From Clostridium senegalense JC122 (GTDB taxonomy: Bacteria > Bacillota > Clostridia > Clostridiales > Clostridiaceae), in the NCBI RefSeq assembly GCF_000285575.1, contig NZ_HE611050.1:893741-957740 (forward strand): a stretch of DNA of 64,000 nucleotides. Direction: 5' to 3'. A program made the position numbers and the translations under genes. Each line of letters begins with the position of its first letter. Positions within the stretch are counted from its first letter, which is position 1. Below the pieces are notes generated by a model. The model was not told where the DNA came from. It made no database searches and saw nothing but the letters and a program-made list of their open reading frames with translations. Positions 29,704 to 40,107 of the stretch are shown one piece after another.

Positions 29704-29961
29704 TTAATTTTTCTTCTTGCTATATAAAGTTGTCAATAATGCTATAGACGCTATAATATTTATAATAGGTATTAATACATATATAGATATAATGAAATCA
29801 ATAAAATTATTTGAATCATCATCTTCATTATTTTCACTATTTAGCATCATATCGAACATTTTTGATTGAAATTGTTCATTATTATTAAGTGCATAAAATA
29901 TAAGCATTATTGTTAACATACTAAATATAACAGTAACTAAATAAAAGTTAAGTATTAGCAT
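29704..29961 (-). CDS. small membrane protein, unknown
   Basis: An 85-residue protein. I chose ATG 29961 because GGAGGT ends about 7 bases before it; an upstream ATG at 29976 overlaps that site. Two hydrophobic segments (about 1-22 MLILNFYLVTVIFSMLTIMLIF and 55-80 IISIYVLIPIINIIASIALLT) are separated by an Asn/Glu/Asp-rich loop (LNSENNEDDDSNN). The family is not recognised. It lies 75 bases upstream of the gene at 28951 in the same direction and could share a transcript with it. Confidence 0.6.
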   Translation of the reverse strand: MLILNFYLVTVIFSMLTIMLIFYALNNNEQFQSKMFDMMLNSENNEDDDSNNFIDFIISIYVLIPIINIIASIALLTTLYSKKKN

Positions 29962-30274
29962 TTTATAAACCTCCATTAGAGTATACTAATATTTTATAAT
30001 TTAAAATAAACATACTATATACCCTAAGAATAAGTTAATATATTCCAATATACACAACCTATATATACTAGTATATAATAACATATATTATGTAAAAAAA
30101 CATCTTCATCACCTTTTATTACATTATATGTAAAGTAACATATAATAGTATACTTTAATAAGATAAAATTAATAGATTTATTTTGTAAAATCTACAAGTT
30201 GATATACATCTAATGAATAAATTTTAATTTATGATTATTTCACTATACACACTATAATAAGGTGGTGATATAAA

Positions 30275-30769
30275 TTGAGAGTAGCAGTAATATCTGATAC
30301 TCATGTTAGAAAACATTTGAGTAAAATAGAAAATTTAATAGAATCAAAATTAAAAGATGTTGATTTAATAATCCATGCCGGTGATTTTACTAATGCTAAA
30401 ACTCTTCCTTATATAAAAAAGTATTTTAATGTTATTGCAGTTTACGGCAATAATGATAAAGAAGAAACAAGACAAATATTAAATGAAAAAGAAATTATTA
30501 CCTTAGAAAATTACAAAATAGGTATTTATCACGGTCATGGAGATAGTAAAACAACCTTAGATAATGTATCTGCAATTTTTGAAAATGAAAATTTAGATAT
30601 AATTATTTTTGGTCATAGCCATAAACCTTTCATTACAACAAAAGACAAAACCTTAATTATAAACCCTGGTTCTCCTTCTAGTAAAAGGAAGGAAAGATTT
30701 TATTCATATATAATTTTAGATTTACTTCCTTCTGGAATAGAGGTTAATTTAAAACTTTTCTCTGAATAA
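30275..30769 (+). CDS. YfcE/MJ0936-family metallophosphoesterase
   Basis: A 164-residue cytoplasmic phosphoesterase starting at TTG 30275 behind GGTGGTGAT. All metal-ligand motifs are present: SDTH (D8, H10), HAGDFT, YGNNDKEE, YHGHGDS and FGHSHKP. These bind two divalent metals and hydrolyse phosphodiesters; MJ0936 and YfcE act on model substrates, and the natural substrate is unknown. The length is typical. In other Firmicutes this gene usually follows rdgB/rph, but here it stands alone with its own terminator. Confidence 0.9.
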   Translation: MRVAVISDTHVRKHLSKIENLIESKLKDVDLIIHAGDFTNAKTLPYIKKYFNVIAVYGNNDKEETRQILNEKEIITLENYKIGIYHGHGDSKTTLDNVSAIFENENLDIIIFGHSHKPFITTKDKTLIINPGSPSSKRKERFYSYIILDLLPSGIEVNLKLFSE

Positions 30770-30772
30770 AAT

Positions 30773-30822
30773 AAAAGTGGGCGTCTAAAATAATATTAAC
30801 ATTTTTAGAATTCGCCCTTTTT
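30773..30822 (+). terminator. metallophosphoesterase terminator
   Basis: Interrupted hairpin: AAAAGTGGGCG pairs with CGCCCTTTTT and TCTAAAAT with ATTTTTAGA inside; T-run at the 3' end. It may also serve the convergent birA gene. Confidence 0.75.
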
Positions 30823-30860
30823 ATTTTATATAATTTTCTTTAAATTATTATAAAACATTT

Positions 30861-31847
30861 TTAAACATATCCATATAAACCTCTAACACTAACTTCTCCT
30901 GAAAGAACTTTTCCAACAGTACCATCATCATACTTAACAATTAATTCTCCATCATCTTCTATATCTATTACTTTAGCTGCAACTTCTTTTCCATAAGAAA
31001 TTATTTTCACTTCTTTTCCAATTAAAATTGAATTCTTCTTACATATGTTTATTACATTTTCTAAGGTTCCATATTCTTTAAAATCATCATAAAAACCTTC
31101 AAAGTGATTTAATAAACTGCAAAGTAATTGCTTTCTACATATTTCTTTTTTGCATTCTATTTTTAATGATGTGGCAATTTTATTTAATTCATTTTCAAGT
31201 TCATTTTCTTCTGTGTTTACATTTATACCTATTCCCATAACAATATAATTAAGTTTTTCCATTTCTCCACTCATCTCTGTTAATATTCCACAGACTTTTT
31301 TATTATTTAATATTATATCATTAGGCCACTTTATTTCACTTTTTATTCCAAACTCTTCTAATGCACTATGTACTGCCGCTGCACCAATAAGTGTAATTCT
31401 TGGTGCCATCATAGTTGGTATATCGGGCTTTAATATAATGCTAACCCAAATTCCTTTTCCTTTTGGTGAATACCATACCCTGCCAAGTCTACCTCGTCCT
31501 AAACTTTGTTCTTCACTAATAACAATAGTTCCTTCCTCAAACCCATCTGTAGCTAATTCTTTTGCTTTTTTATTTGTAGAATCTATTTTAGAATAATACA
31601 CATATGTTTTCCCTATATATTTTGTATTTAAACGTGGTAAAATTTCATCTTTAGTAAGTAAGTCTGGAACATCTATTAGCTTATATCCTTTTTTAGAAAC
31701 AGAATCTATTTCATATCCTTCTGCTTTTAAGGAATTTATATGTTTCCAAATAGCTGCTCTAGTTATTCCCAATTCCTTACTTAACATCTCTCCTGATAAA
31801 AACTTGTCTGGATTTTCTTTTAAAGCTTTTAATATTTTTTCTTTCAC
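30861..31847 (-). CDS. birA: biotin--[acetyl-CoA-carboxylase] ligase / biotin operon repressor
   Basis: A 328-residue bifunctional protein. I chose GTG 31847, with AAAGGGCG upstream; a TTG 30 bases earlier is possible. The N-terminal winged helix (residues 1-60: FLSGEMLSKELGITRAAIWKHINSLKAEG) binds DNA. The central ligase domain has GRGRLGRVWYSPKGKGIWVSIILKP, the biotinyl-AMP-binding loop, and WPNDIILNNKKVCGILTE. The C-terminal SH3-like domain carries KVIDIEDDGELIVKYDDG. It attaches biotin to carboxylases and, when loaded, represses biotin genes. The gene is alone. Confidence 0.94.
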   Translation of the reverse strand: MKEKILKALKENPDKFLSGEMLSKELGITRAAIWKHINSLKAEGYEIDSVSKKGYKLIDVPDLLTKDEILPRLNTKYIGKTYVYYSKIDSTNKKAKELATDGFEEGTIVISEEQSLGRGRLGRVWYSPKGKGIWVSIILKPDIPTMMAPRITLIGAAAVHSALEEFGIKSEIKWPNDIILNNKKVCGILTEMSGEMEKLNYIVMGIGINVNTEENELENELNKIATSLKIECKKEICRKQLLCSLLNHFEGFYDDFKEYGTLENVINICKKNSILIGKEVKIISYGKEVAAKVIDIEDDGELIVKYDDGTVGKVLSGEVSVRGLYGYV

Positions 31848-31917
31848 ACAATAACGCCCTTTCCATTTTTTTCTCAAAATACTATTAAATATTAGTTTTT
31901 AAATGGGTTATATTAAA

Positions 31918-32556
31918 CTACTCATTTTTATTATTTTTTATTTTATTGCTCTTTTCTAAGAATATTTTAACATTTTTATATTCTTTTTCAATTGCTTCTT
32001 TACTTATAAACCCTCGACCTAATCTATCACTAAGACCTAATAGAGCCAATTCATCTAAATCAACATTATTGATCATTCCTTTTTCATCTTTAAATGGCAT
32101 GTCTTTAACTATAAATAGTATATGCATATGATATCTAATCAAATTTTTTACTGTATTTATGAATTTTTCATCATTTATAAACGATTTTAAAAATTCTTCT
32201 GCCATTTTAGCCCCAACTATGTCATGTTCATAAGCAGTATATCTTCCTTTTCTTAATACTGTTGTAGGTTTTTTACCTATATCATGAAGTAATGCTGACC
32301 ACATAAAAGCTCTTATATTTTTACTTTTCTCTTTTAAAACAGCAGCTTTATCTATAACTAGCATAGTATGATTCCATACAGTGCCTTCCGGATGATGTTC
32401 TTTAGATTGAGGGACATTTTTTAAATCACTAATCATATTAAAAGGATATTTCTTGGGAAATTCATCATTATCAATTAATTCATTAAAGTAAATAGATGGT
32501 TTTTCCATAGAAAGTAATACTTTTTCAAATTCATCAAAAATTCTTTTTAAACTCAT
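31918..32556 (-). CDS. HD-domain phosphohydrolase-like protein
   Basis: A 212-residue cytoplasmic protein with an HD metal site. His is in WNHTMLVIDKA, the HD pair in ALLHDIGKKPTT, and further His in YEHDIVGAKMAEEF and LIRYHMHILF. This set is typical of HD hydrolases that act on nucleotides or tRNA ends; several small members in Firmicutes are tRNA-nucleotidyltransferase-associated. The substrate is not known. The start is ATG 32556 behind AGAAGGTAATTTT. It lies upstream of birA in the same direction with a ~70-base gap. Confidence 0.82.
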   Translation of the reverse strand: MSLKRIFDEFEKVLLSMEKPSIYFNELIDNDEFPKKYPFNMISDLKNVPQSKEHHPEGTVWNHTMLVIDKAAVLKEKSKNIRAFMWSALLHDIGKKPTTVLRKGRYTAYEHDIVGAKMAEEFLKSFINDEKFINTVKNLIRYHMHILFIVKDMPFKDEKGMINNVDLDELALLGLSDRLGRGFISKEAIEKEYKNVKIFLEKSNKIKNNKNE

Positions 32557-32786
32557 AAAATTACCTTCTTCCTTTATAAATATATATTTTACATTGTAGT
32601 TAAAATATTGTATTATAGTTAATAATTTAATTTAACTTATTAATTATTTCTAAAAATTTCTAAATATATATATACCTATTTTTTTATTATGTGCATAAAC
32701 TATAATTGAATTAAAATTGACTTTTATTTTATCATATAGAGGAATAAGCTCCAATTTAAATTTCATTAATATTGAGGTGATATCTA

Positions 32787-33272
32787 TTGCGTAACATTGC
32801 ATTATTTATAAATAATATATTATTAATTTTATTTATTTTTGATTTATTTTTAAGAGTAACTTTTTCCACAAGGAAAATATTTTTACCTTCCCATAAAAAA
32901 ATAACAAAACTTAAAACAGAATCATTGGTTTTATTATGTTATTTTTTATCAATATCTTTAATCCTTATCAATAGTTTAGAAGCTTTAATAATAGGAGTTA
33001 CCATTCTTATAATGCTTAAAATACTTGAACTTAATAAAGAAAATACTATTTTTTTAAAGAAAATAGCTTTACTTTTATGTATAGGTGGAAGCATAGTAAC
33101 TTTAATACTTTCAACAATATCTATCTTTCAATATGGAATATATTCTTTAAGACAAAGTCTTTTATTGGTATTTAACATAGCCTCATCTTTTACAAAAGGT
33201 ATTATAGATATTTTTGTTGCTTTCATAATAATATTCTTTTTTATAAATATTATTAGCAATATCAAACATTAA
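32787..33272 (+). CDS. integral membrane protein, unknown
   Basis: A 161-residue, very hydrophobic protein starting at TTG 32787 behind GAGGTGATATC. About five membrane segments are visible: residues 1-20, 50-66, 68-80, 92-112 and 130-155. A short basic cytoplasmic loop (STRKIFLPSHKKITKLKTE) lies between the first two. I recognise no family. The monocistronic gene is followed by an excellent terminator, which supports its being real despite the TTG start and biased composition. Confidence 0.6.
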   Translation: MRNIALFINNILLILFIFDLFLRVTFSTRKIFLPSHKKITKLKTESLVLLCYFLSISLILINSLEALIIGVTILIMLKILELNKENTIFLKKIALLLCIGGSIVTLILSTISIFQYGIYSLRQSLLLVFNIASSFTKGIIDIFVAFIIIFFFINIISNIKH

Positions 33273-33283
33273 TATATATTATT

Positions 33284-33329
33284 TTAAATTAAAAGAGCCT
33301 CCTTATAACTGGACGCTCTTTTAATTTAA
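33284..33329. terminator. bidirectional terminator
   Basis: Perfect 15-bp hairpin TTAAATTAAAAGAGC / GCTCTTTTAATTTAA between the convergent membrane-protein and VanW genes. Confidence 0.88.
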
Positions 33330-33341
33330 TCTATATAATTA

Positions 33342-34890
33342 TTAATTCGGTTTTGATTCATTCGGTTTTGAATCTTCTGGTTTAGAATCGTCTGGCTTTG
33401 AATCTTGTGGCTTAGATTCTTCCTTTTTAGGTTCATCTTTTTTAGACTCGTCTTTTTTAGTTTCGTCTTTTTTTGTTTCGGCCTTTCCTGTACCTCTTCT
33501 AATTATCGTAGGTAATGGCTGATATGTGTCAGTATTTATTAATTCAGTATTTATTAATACCCCATTCTCATATGTTAATCTATAGGCCTTAACTTTATGT
33601 CCAATAGATCCATTTTGTGTTACTTCTTCTTTGCCTGCTGCCAATGTAGAATCATCTTTATATTCTGTAGTTGTTGGTATAGTTTCATATTCTTCACTAG
33701 TAAATTCATAACTTTTAGATGTTTTTACAGCTGAGTTAGAGTACATATTAAAAGTAACTGTTCCTCCACCGGCAACACCTTCTATATATATTGGATAATT
33801 TGTAGAATTAGTAAATATATAATCCACCCCACCATAAGATATAGTTGCATCTAATCCTAAAGGAACATAAGATACTGGCAAATTATGATTTAATCTAGAG
33901 TCTGGTAAAATTCCCATTCTCAAAACTGCATTATGTAGAGTACTTGAAACTTGGCATATTCCTCCACCATATCCAGTCTCTAATTTATCACCTACTATTT
34001 CTATTCCAGACATATATCCTTTATCCGGTGTAGTATCTCCTACTATTGTATTAAAACTAAATTTTTCTCCAGGCATTAACAATGTTCCATTTACAGTACT
34101 AGCGCCTAGTTCAATATTTACACTTTTATTATAATTTGAAGGATCATAGTTTGTACTATAAGTTGATATTAAAGTATCTATTTTAGCCAACTCATCTTTA
34201 GTAATAGTAGGCTTGTCCTCTACCATTTTACCTTCTATAACAACTTCCTTTTCAGAAGCACTAGATTTAGTCATTTTATTAATTATTTCTGCTTTTAAGC
34301 TTTCCATATCTAACTTAGATCCTACTTGTTCTGGTGTTATGTTAAAATTACCGCCATAACCTGATATAGTAGCTTCTGTTTTAGGTTTATTAAGTTCATT
34401 TGCAATAGCATTTACTTTTTCATCTATTGGTTTTACATCATAAGTAAATTTGATTTCATGGTCTTTAACTTCGCCATTTTTTATCATCTTGAATTTTTCA
34501 AATGTAGAATTATTTTTACCTTCTTTTAGAACATCATCTACTGTTTTTTCGTAGTCAAATTTTAAAGATAAATCTTTATAATTTATATCATAGTTTTTTC
34601 CACCTGCTTTTACTACAATCTTCTTTTTTTCCATATTATTTTTATAATTTTGGTCTATAATTTTTACAGCTTCTTCTTTTGTTTTTCCTGAAAGGTCGAT
34701 ACCTTGTATCCTCATACCTGGATATATAGCATTTTCATATTTAGAAACTGTACTTTTAACGTATGCAGTTCCACCACCTATAGCAATAACTACTACTAAT
34801 GCAGAAATTGCCATTCCAATTTTTAGTTTTTTATTATTTTTTAATTTTTGAAGTTTTTGATTTTTTATCTTTTTTTAAGTCCTCGCCCAT
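33342..34890 (-). CDS. VanW/G5-domain surface protein with Lys/Pro-rich tail (single-base break near the start)
   Basis: The open part (490 residues from 34814) has a membrane anchor, a peptidoglycan-binding-type domain (YPGMRIQGIDLSGKTKEEAVKII), the VanW domain (LMPGEKFSFNTIVGDTTPDKGY...GGGICQVSSTLHNAVLRMG) and a G5 domain (TQNGSIGHKVKAYRLTYENG). It ends in a Lys/Asp/Ser/Pro repeat tail suited to spanning or touching the wall. The real start is probably ATG 34890 (AAAGGAATT upstream), MGEDLKKDK. One A fewer in the A6 run (34861-34866) joins it to NQKLQKLKNNKKLKIGMAIS. The family is exported and wall-associated; molecular function is uncertain. Confidence 0.87.
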
Positions 34891-34894
34891 ATAA

Positions 34895-35240
34895 TAAAAT
34901 TCCTTTCATATTTTTTAAAAAACTTAAAGTATTATAGTGAAACAAGCCAAAACTTTAATTTATCTGTTGAATTTTAATATTTGTTATCATTTTAAAGTTA
35001 GCTTTATTAAAGAACTATAATCTTATCATAACCCTTTTAGAAATTAAAACCCTTCAAGTATAATTTAATCATGATTTTAAATTTCTATAACAACTATTAA
35101 ATAAATTTATCATAATTTCATCTATAAGTATACCATATAGATAGTACTTTTCCAGTGTCATAATTATTACAAATTTAACTGATTTTAAATAATTTTATAA
35201 ATTATCTTCGATTTTCTTATTTAAATTTATATTTAAATAA
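34895..35240. other. AT-rich intergenic region between the two VanW-family genes
   Basis: No gene or known RNA seen. It must hold the promoter of the 33342-34890 gene. Confidence 0.35.
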
Positions 35241-35244
35241 AAAC

Positions 35245-35276
35245 AAAACTTTTGAAAATATTTGTCAAAAGTTTTA
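35245..35276 (-). terminator. terminator downstream of the second VanW gene
   Basis: Hairpin AAAACTTTTGA / TCAAAAGTTTT about 100 bases past the gene end; a T-run follows on the minus strand. Confidence 0.6.
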
Positions 35277-35370
35277 TCTTATGTAGATTTAAACTCTATA
35301 AATTAATACAAACTTTTAAATTTATATGTAGGCTTAAATTTTACTTTTCTTATCTATATAACTTTTAGAG

Positions 35371-36722
35371 CTACTTATGCTTTAGAATAACTTTATTAAC
35401 AGGTTTATAATAATCATCATATAAAAGTTTAGATTCTATTAATTCACTATTTTCATATACATTTCTATAAGTTTTTACTTTATAACCTATACTACCTGGA
35501 TTTTTAATTTTCATATCACCACTAGCAATTGTATTATCAATTATATACTCTGTTTCTATTGGCTTTTCCCAATAAACTTCTTGTAAAAACTCATAATTTC
35601 TACTCTTTAAAGAATTATTAGAATATATATTAAAAACCACTTCATTATTCTCTATGTAACTTTGTATATATAAAGGATATCCTAATGTATTAGAAAATTT
35701 ATAATCTATATAATCATAAGCTATTGTTGCATCCATGCCTAAATTTGTGTATCTTACAGGCATATCATGATTTTTTCGTTCTGTAGGTATTATTCCAGAA
35801 TTTAATATAGCATTATGAAGTGTTGTAGATACTTGGCATATTCCTCCACCAATTCCATCTTCAAGTTTTCCATCTATTATTATCTTTGATGGTACATATC
35901 CTTTTGCTGCAGTAGTATCTCCAATTAATTCATTAAAACTATATGTACTTCCATTCATTATTAATATACCATTATTACTATTAGTACAAAGTTCTATATT
36001 TTTAGATCTGCCGTCATCACCTGGAGATATTTTGGTTCTTGCACTTCCTATAAGCCTATTTATATTTTTTAAATTCTCTGTAGTTATATTCGGAGTTTTT
36101 TCTGTAACTTTAATATTATACTTTGCATTTAAATTTCTATTAGATATTATCAGTGATTCTATGTCCATTAAAATTTTATCTTTATCTATTTCTTCTTTAT
36201 TTTTATGTGGAGTTATTATAAATTTTCCATCAATCAAATCAATTTTTGCATCTACACTTTCTTTATTTAAGTTTTGTTCTAGTTTATTTAATATATCTAT
36301 AACTATATTTTTATCATGAGTAAAACTTAAACTTAAGTTTACTTCTTGTGGCTTTTTTATAAGCTTATATTTCTCATAAATATTTTTATCTTTTCCATAA
36401 TTAAATGCCTTATCTACAACTTTATCAATATCATAATTAGCTTTTATATCTTTGTAAGGAATAGTAATTTTCTCCCCTTTAAAGTCCATAATTATACCAC
36501 TTTTTTCTAAAGGAGTTTCAAATTTGGCATTTAATAATCTTTTTGCATCATCTTTAGTGAGTCCACCTACATTATATCCTTGAATTTTTACATTAGGATA
36601 TATTATAGATTCATATTTATCTGTGTTAGATTTAACATAAATATAATATGATATAAATGTTATTAAAAAAATATTATAACGCCTACTACTACCACACATA
36701 TATTCCTTTTATTATTTTTCAT
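35371..36722 (-). CDS. VanW-family surface protein, paralogue (single-base break near the start)
   Basis: Paralogue of the adjacent gene, without the Lys/Pro tail. It has a wall-binding-type domain (IYPNVKIQGYNVGGLTKDDAKRLL), a VanW core (GGGICQVSTTLHNAILNSGIIP) and a G5-like end (KNPGSIGYKVKTYRNVYENSEL). The accepted frame from 36699 begins in nonsense (MCGSSRRYN). ATG 36722, behind GTGAGGTGAAC, reads MKNNKRNICVVVVGVIIFF and stops. One more T in the T7 run (36665-36671) restores a continuous signal-anchor helix (IIFFLITFISYYIYVKSNTDKYE). Total about 450 residues. Tandem duplication is the likely origin. Confidence 0.87.
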
Positions 36723-36896
36723 TAACAGTTCACCTCACTAAAAATATTTATTAATCTAATATAAATATTTTTAGTATATCTACTTATAATATACAGTGAA
36801 AAATTTTCCCAATAGAATAAGTTATAAATAACCATTGATTTATTTATAATATTTAATTTTAAAACAATATTTTCAAGCATCTTTAATTCTCAAAAT

Positions 36897-36926
36897 GGAA
36901 AAGCATCATTCTTTTGAATAATGCTT
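36897..36926 (-). terminator. terminator of anti-sigma factor gene
   Basis: Hairpin AAAAGCATCATTC / GAATAATGCTTTT followed by a T-rich stretch on the minus strand, 38 bases after the gene end. Confidence 0.8.
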
Positions 36927-36963
36927 TTTATTTTATAACCAATTAATATTCTTTACCTAAAAC

Positions 36964-37884
36964 TTATTTATTGGGATTAATTTCAATTTGCCCCTTCCAT
37001 GAACCTACAACTTTTCCTATTCTATTAACGTTTATATCCAAATTCACAGGATATTCTAAAGGATTAAAACCAACAAATGTTACAGTTCCTTCTGTTTTCT
37101 CTCCAAGCTCACGAATACCTATTTCTAGTTTATTTCCATCTTTAAACAATTCGAAAGGTGAACGACCTTCTTCACTTTGTAAAAATGTAAGTGTTGAGAA
37201 TGTACCCTCTTTTTTATCTAAATAATATTCAGGATCATCTACTTGTTTTCCATCTTTAATACCATCATATTTTAAATCTAAGCCTTTAGTATCATACTCA
37301 ACAGGAATACGATTTCCATCTTTATCCTCTATTCTATAATTAATAGATACTCTAGATTCTGAAACATATAAATCTGTTAAATGAATAGTAATATCCTTAT
37401 CTATAATCTTTTTATCTAAAGTTTGAAACTGACCATTTTTAGTTCCATCTACAACTGTTCCATCTTCCCTAACTAGTGTTTCATTAACAATAGAATCTTC
37501 TAGCACATAAGTTGAAAATAAACTCTGCACTCCTTTTGCTGCCATAGGTAAAGCCATTATCATTAAGGCTGCCATTGTAACTGTAGTAATTTTTTTTAAA
37601 TTTCTTTTATTCATATTTATAAACACTCCTCTAATTTTACTAATTATGTTTTGATTATTTAAATTATCTTCTAATCTATTCCATGCTTTTTCAACATCAA
37701 TTGTTTCTCTTTGTATATCCTGATTTCTTAGTTCAATTTCCCATTCATTAATTTCTAATAGTTTATTAAATTCACTCTGACAAACCTTACAACTATCTAA
37801 ATGCTTAGATACTTTTTTCATCATTTCTAATGAAAGTTCTCCATCAATATATGATTGTAATATTCCTGAATCATAACACTTCAT
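36964..37884 (-). CDS. zinc-finger anti-sigma factor, DUF4179-type
   Basis: A 306-residue membrane protein. I chose ATG 37884, with GGAGGT upstream, 4 bases after the sigma gene stop. The N-terminal zf-HC2 domain has the pattern His-x3-Cys-x2-Cys (HLDSCKVC, about 32-39), which binds zinc and the sigma factor. One transmembrane helix follows (about 100-118, ITTVTMAALMIMALPMAA), then an extracellular DUF4179-like beta domain. It should hold the co-transcribed sigma factor at the membrane and release it on an external signal. The signal and proteolytic route are unknown. Confidence 0.88.
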   Translation of the reverse strand: MKCYDSGILQSYIDGELSLEMMKKVSKHLDSCKVCQSEFNKLLEINEWEIELRNQDIQRETIDVEKAWNRLEDNLNNQNIISKIRGVFINMNKRNLKKITTVTMAALMIMALPMAAKGVQSLFSTYVLEDSIVNETLVREDGTVVDGTKNGQFQTLDKKIIDKDITIHLTDLYVSESRVSINYRIEDKDGNRIPVEYDTKGLDLKYDGIKDGKQVDDPEYYLDKKEGTFSTLTFLQSEEGRSPFELFKDGNKLEIGIRELGEKTEGTVTFVGFNPLEYPVNLDINVNRIGKVVGSWKGQIEINPNK

Positions 37885-37888
37885 ATTT

Positions 37889-38374
37889 TTACCTCCAGTT
37901 TTCTCTATAAACATCTCTAAATTTTTTCTGAGCTCTAACTAACATTGTTCCTACATTAGACGTTTCTATTTGTAGTATCTCTGCTATTTCTTTATATTTA
38001 AGTCCTGAGTATCTCAATAATAAAAGTTTTTTATCTTGTTCTTTTAATTTTTCCATAACATTCCGTACATTTTCAATTTCCTCCTTTCGAATATATTGTT
38101 CATCAACCATCTCCATATCTTCTTCTATAAAACTACCTACTTTTTCTATACGAGCTTTATGTCTTTTTTCTGATCTTAAATAATTGTATGAAACATATAT
38201 AGCTGATTTATTAAACCATCCTGTAACATTTTCAATTTCTCTCCAATTTATTTTGTATAATTGCATAAACACTTCTTGTGATAAATCTTCAGCTATAGCC
38301 TGATCTTTAACAATTCTCATAACTTGCTTAACAACATACACATAATATTCTTTAAATAATTCTTCAAATTCCAT
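37889..38374 (-). CDS. ECF-type RNA polymerase sigma factor
   Basis: A 161-residue sigma-70-family protein with only regions 2 and 4. Region 2 is AIAEDLSQEVFMQLYKINW...VTGWFNKSAIYVSYNYLRSEKRHK and region 4 is KLLLLRYSGLKYKEIAEILQIETSNVGTMLVRAQKKF, an HTH that reads the -35 element. It is the first gene of a two-gene operon with its anti-sigma factor (4-base spacing). ECF sigmas of this type often control cell-envelope genes; the two adjacent VanW proteins are candidates, but no matching promoter motif was established. Confidence 0.93.
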   Translation of the reverse strand: MEFEELFKEYYVYVVKQVMRIVKDQAIAEDLSQEVFMQLYKINWREIENVTGWFNKSAIYVSYNYLRSEKRHKARIEKVGSFIEEDMEMVDEQYIRKEEIENVRNVMEKLKEQDKKLLLLRYSGLKYKEIAEILQIETSNVGTMLVRAQKKFRDVYRENWR

Positions 38375-38605
38375 AAATGTTAAATCCTCTCCTAGTTCTA
38401 TTTGTAAAGTTTATCTTTATTTAATATGTAAATTAATTTTAAATTCTTATAAATATTTATTTTACTTTTATAATTTTGTACACTCATATATATAGAACCC
38501 AGATTTATAATTTTTATAACATATTTTTTATTTTATTTTATTTTTCTATTTTCTTATTTTACATCACATACTAATTGACATATTTATAACACTCTATAAA
38601 AAATT

Positions 38606-38647
38606 AAAAGCTTTGCAATACTTTAAAATAAGTAATGCAAAGCTTTT
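38606..38647 (-). terminator. second hairpin downstream of thiolase
   Basis: Eighteen-base arms AAAAGCTTTGCAATACTT / AAGTAATGCAAAGCTTTT. It lies between the thiolase end and the sigma gene promoter region. Confidence 0.75.
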
Positions 38648-38726
38648 ATTAATAAATAAATTATAATTTTATAATAAAAATAACTATTTATGTAATCATT
38701 CTATTTAATATTTTATTCACTTAAAA

Positions 38727-38756
38727 AAGGGAAATTAAAATTAATTAATCTCCCTT
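38727..38756 (-). terminator. thiolase terminator
   Basis: Hairpin AAGGGAAATTAA / TTAATCTCCCTT followed on the minus strand by T6; 27 bases past the gene end. Confidence 0.8.
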
Positions 38757-38782
38757 GTAAATATAGTATAACTTTTAAATTA

Positions 38783-39961
38783 TTATCTTTCTACTATTAA
38801 AGCAGTTCCTTGTCCACCACCTATGCATAGTGTAGCAAGACCTGTTTTACAATCTCTTTTAGCCATTTCATGAATTAAAGAAACTAAAATTCTAGCACCT
38901 GATGCACCGATTGGATGACCTAATGCTATAGCTCCTCCATTAACATTTACTATTTCTGTATTTAAATTTAAATCTTTTGCAACTGCTATAGATTGAGATG
39001 CAAAAGCTTCATTAGCTTCAATTAAATCTATATCTTCAATTTTTAAATTAGCTTTTTCTAATGCTTTTTTTGTAGCTGGAATTGGTCCACAACCCATTAT
39101 TTTTGGATCTAAACCTGCTGATCCGTAAGATTTAATAGTTGCTAAAGGTTTTACTCCTAATTCATCAGCTTTTTCTTTAGACATCACAATTAACATTGCT
39201 GATCCATCATTTATTCCTGATGCATTTCCTGCTGTTACTGTACCATCTTTTTTAAATGCTGGCTTTAACTTAGCTAACTTTTCTATTGTCATATTAAATT
39301 TTGGGAACTCATCAGTATCAAATATTATTGGATCTTTTTTTCTTTGAGGAACTTCAACTGGAACTATTTCATCTTTGAATCTTCCTTCTTTTATTGCTCT
39401 CTCTGCTTTTAATTGACTATTTAAAGCAAATTCATCTTGCATTTCTCTAGTTATGCCGTATTTTTCAGCAACGTTTTCAGCTGTTATTCCCATATGATAG
39501 TTGTTAAATGCTTCCCATAAACCATCTTTTATCATTGTATCTACAACTGTTCCGTCACCCATTCTTTGTCCCCATCTGTTATTTGGTAAAACATATGGTG
39601 CAGTACTCATGCTTTCTGCTCCACCTACTAACATAACATCAGCATCGCCAGCTTTAATTATTTGTGCTGCTAAACTAACTGCTCTAAGACCTGATCCACA
39701 AACTTTATTTATTGACATAGCTGTTGATTCTTCTTTTAATCCAGCTTTTACAGCAATTTGACGAGCAACGTTTTGTCCTAATCCACCTGATAAAACACAA
39801 CCGATTATAGCTTCATCTATAACATCTGCACTTATTCCAGCTCTTTTTATTGCCTCTTTAGCTGTTAAAACTCCTAAGTCTACAGCTGAAAATTTAGATA
39901 AGCCACCTCCAAATGAACCTATAGGTGTTCTTACTGCACTAGCAATTACTACTTCTCTCAT
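38783..39961 (-). CDS. thlA: acetyl-CoA acetyltransferase (thiolase)
   Basis: A 392-residue cytoplasmic enzyme that condenses two acetyl-CoA to acetoacetyl-CoA, the first step of the clostridial butyrate route. Catalytic residues are present: Cys88 in [10 protein letters not shown], His near 348 in [17 protein letters not shown], and Cys near 378 in LCIGGGQG. The N-terminus [18 protein letters not shown] is typical. ATG 39961 has AGGGGGAT upstream. It stands alone, not beside the crt-bcd-etf-hbd cluster, as in many clostridia where thl is separate. Expression is probably high. AtoB-type degradation is the alternative direction. Confidence 0.94.
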   Translation of the reverse strand: MREVVIASAVRTPIGSFGGGLSKFSAVDLGVLTAKEAIKRAGISADVIDEAIIGCVLSGGLGQNVARQIAVKAGLKEESTAMSINKVCGSGLRAVSLAAQIIKAGDADVMLVGGAESMSTAPYVLPNNRWGQRMGDGTVVDTMIKDGLWEAFNNYHMGITAENVAEKYGITREMQDEFALNSQLKAERAIKEGRFKDEIVPVEVPQRKKDPIIFDTDEFPKFNMTIEKLAKLKPAFKKDGTVTAGNASGINDGSAMLIVMSKEKADELGVKPLATIKSYGSAGLDPKIMGCGPIPATKKALEKANLKIEDIDLIEANEAFASQSIAVAKDLNLNTEIVNVNGGAIALGHPIGASGARILVSLIHEMAKRDCKTGLATLCIGGGQGTALIVER

Positions 39962-40107
39962 GATTAAAATCCCCCTAAATAAAAATATTTTAATAATTTG
40001 TATTTAAATTAATATTTAAATCTATACATTTAAAATAAAAGCAAAATAAGATTTTTCTAAAATTTTTTATTAATTTTAGTTAAGTATAAATTTTATGTTT
40101 TTCTTTT

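Noticed and set aside
33342..33490. Tandem DNA repeat in the VanW tail
   Set aside because: The Lys/Asp/Ser/Pro periodicity is at the protein level, with variable codons; it is a low-complexity tail rather than a mobile or CRISPR-like repeat.
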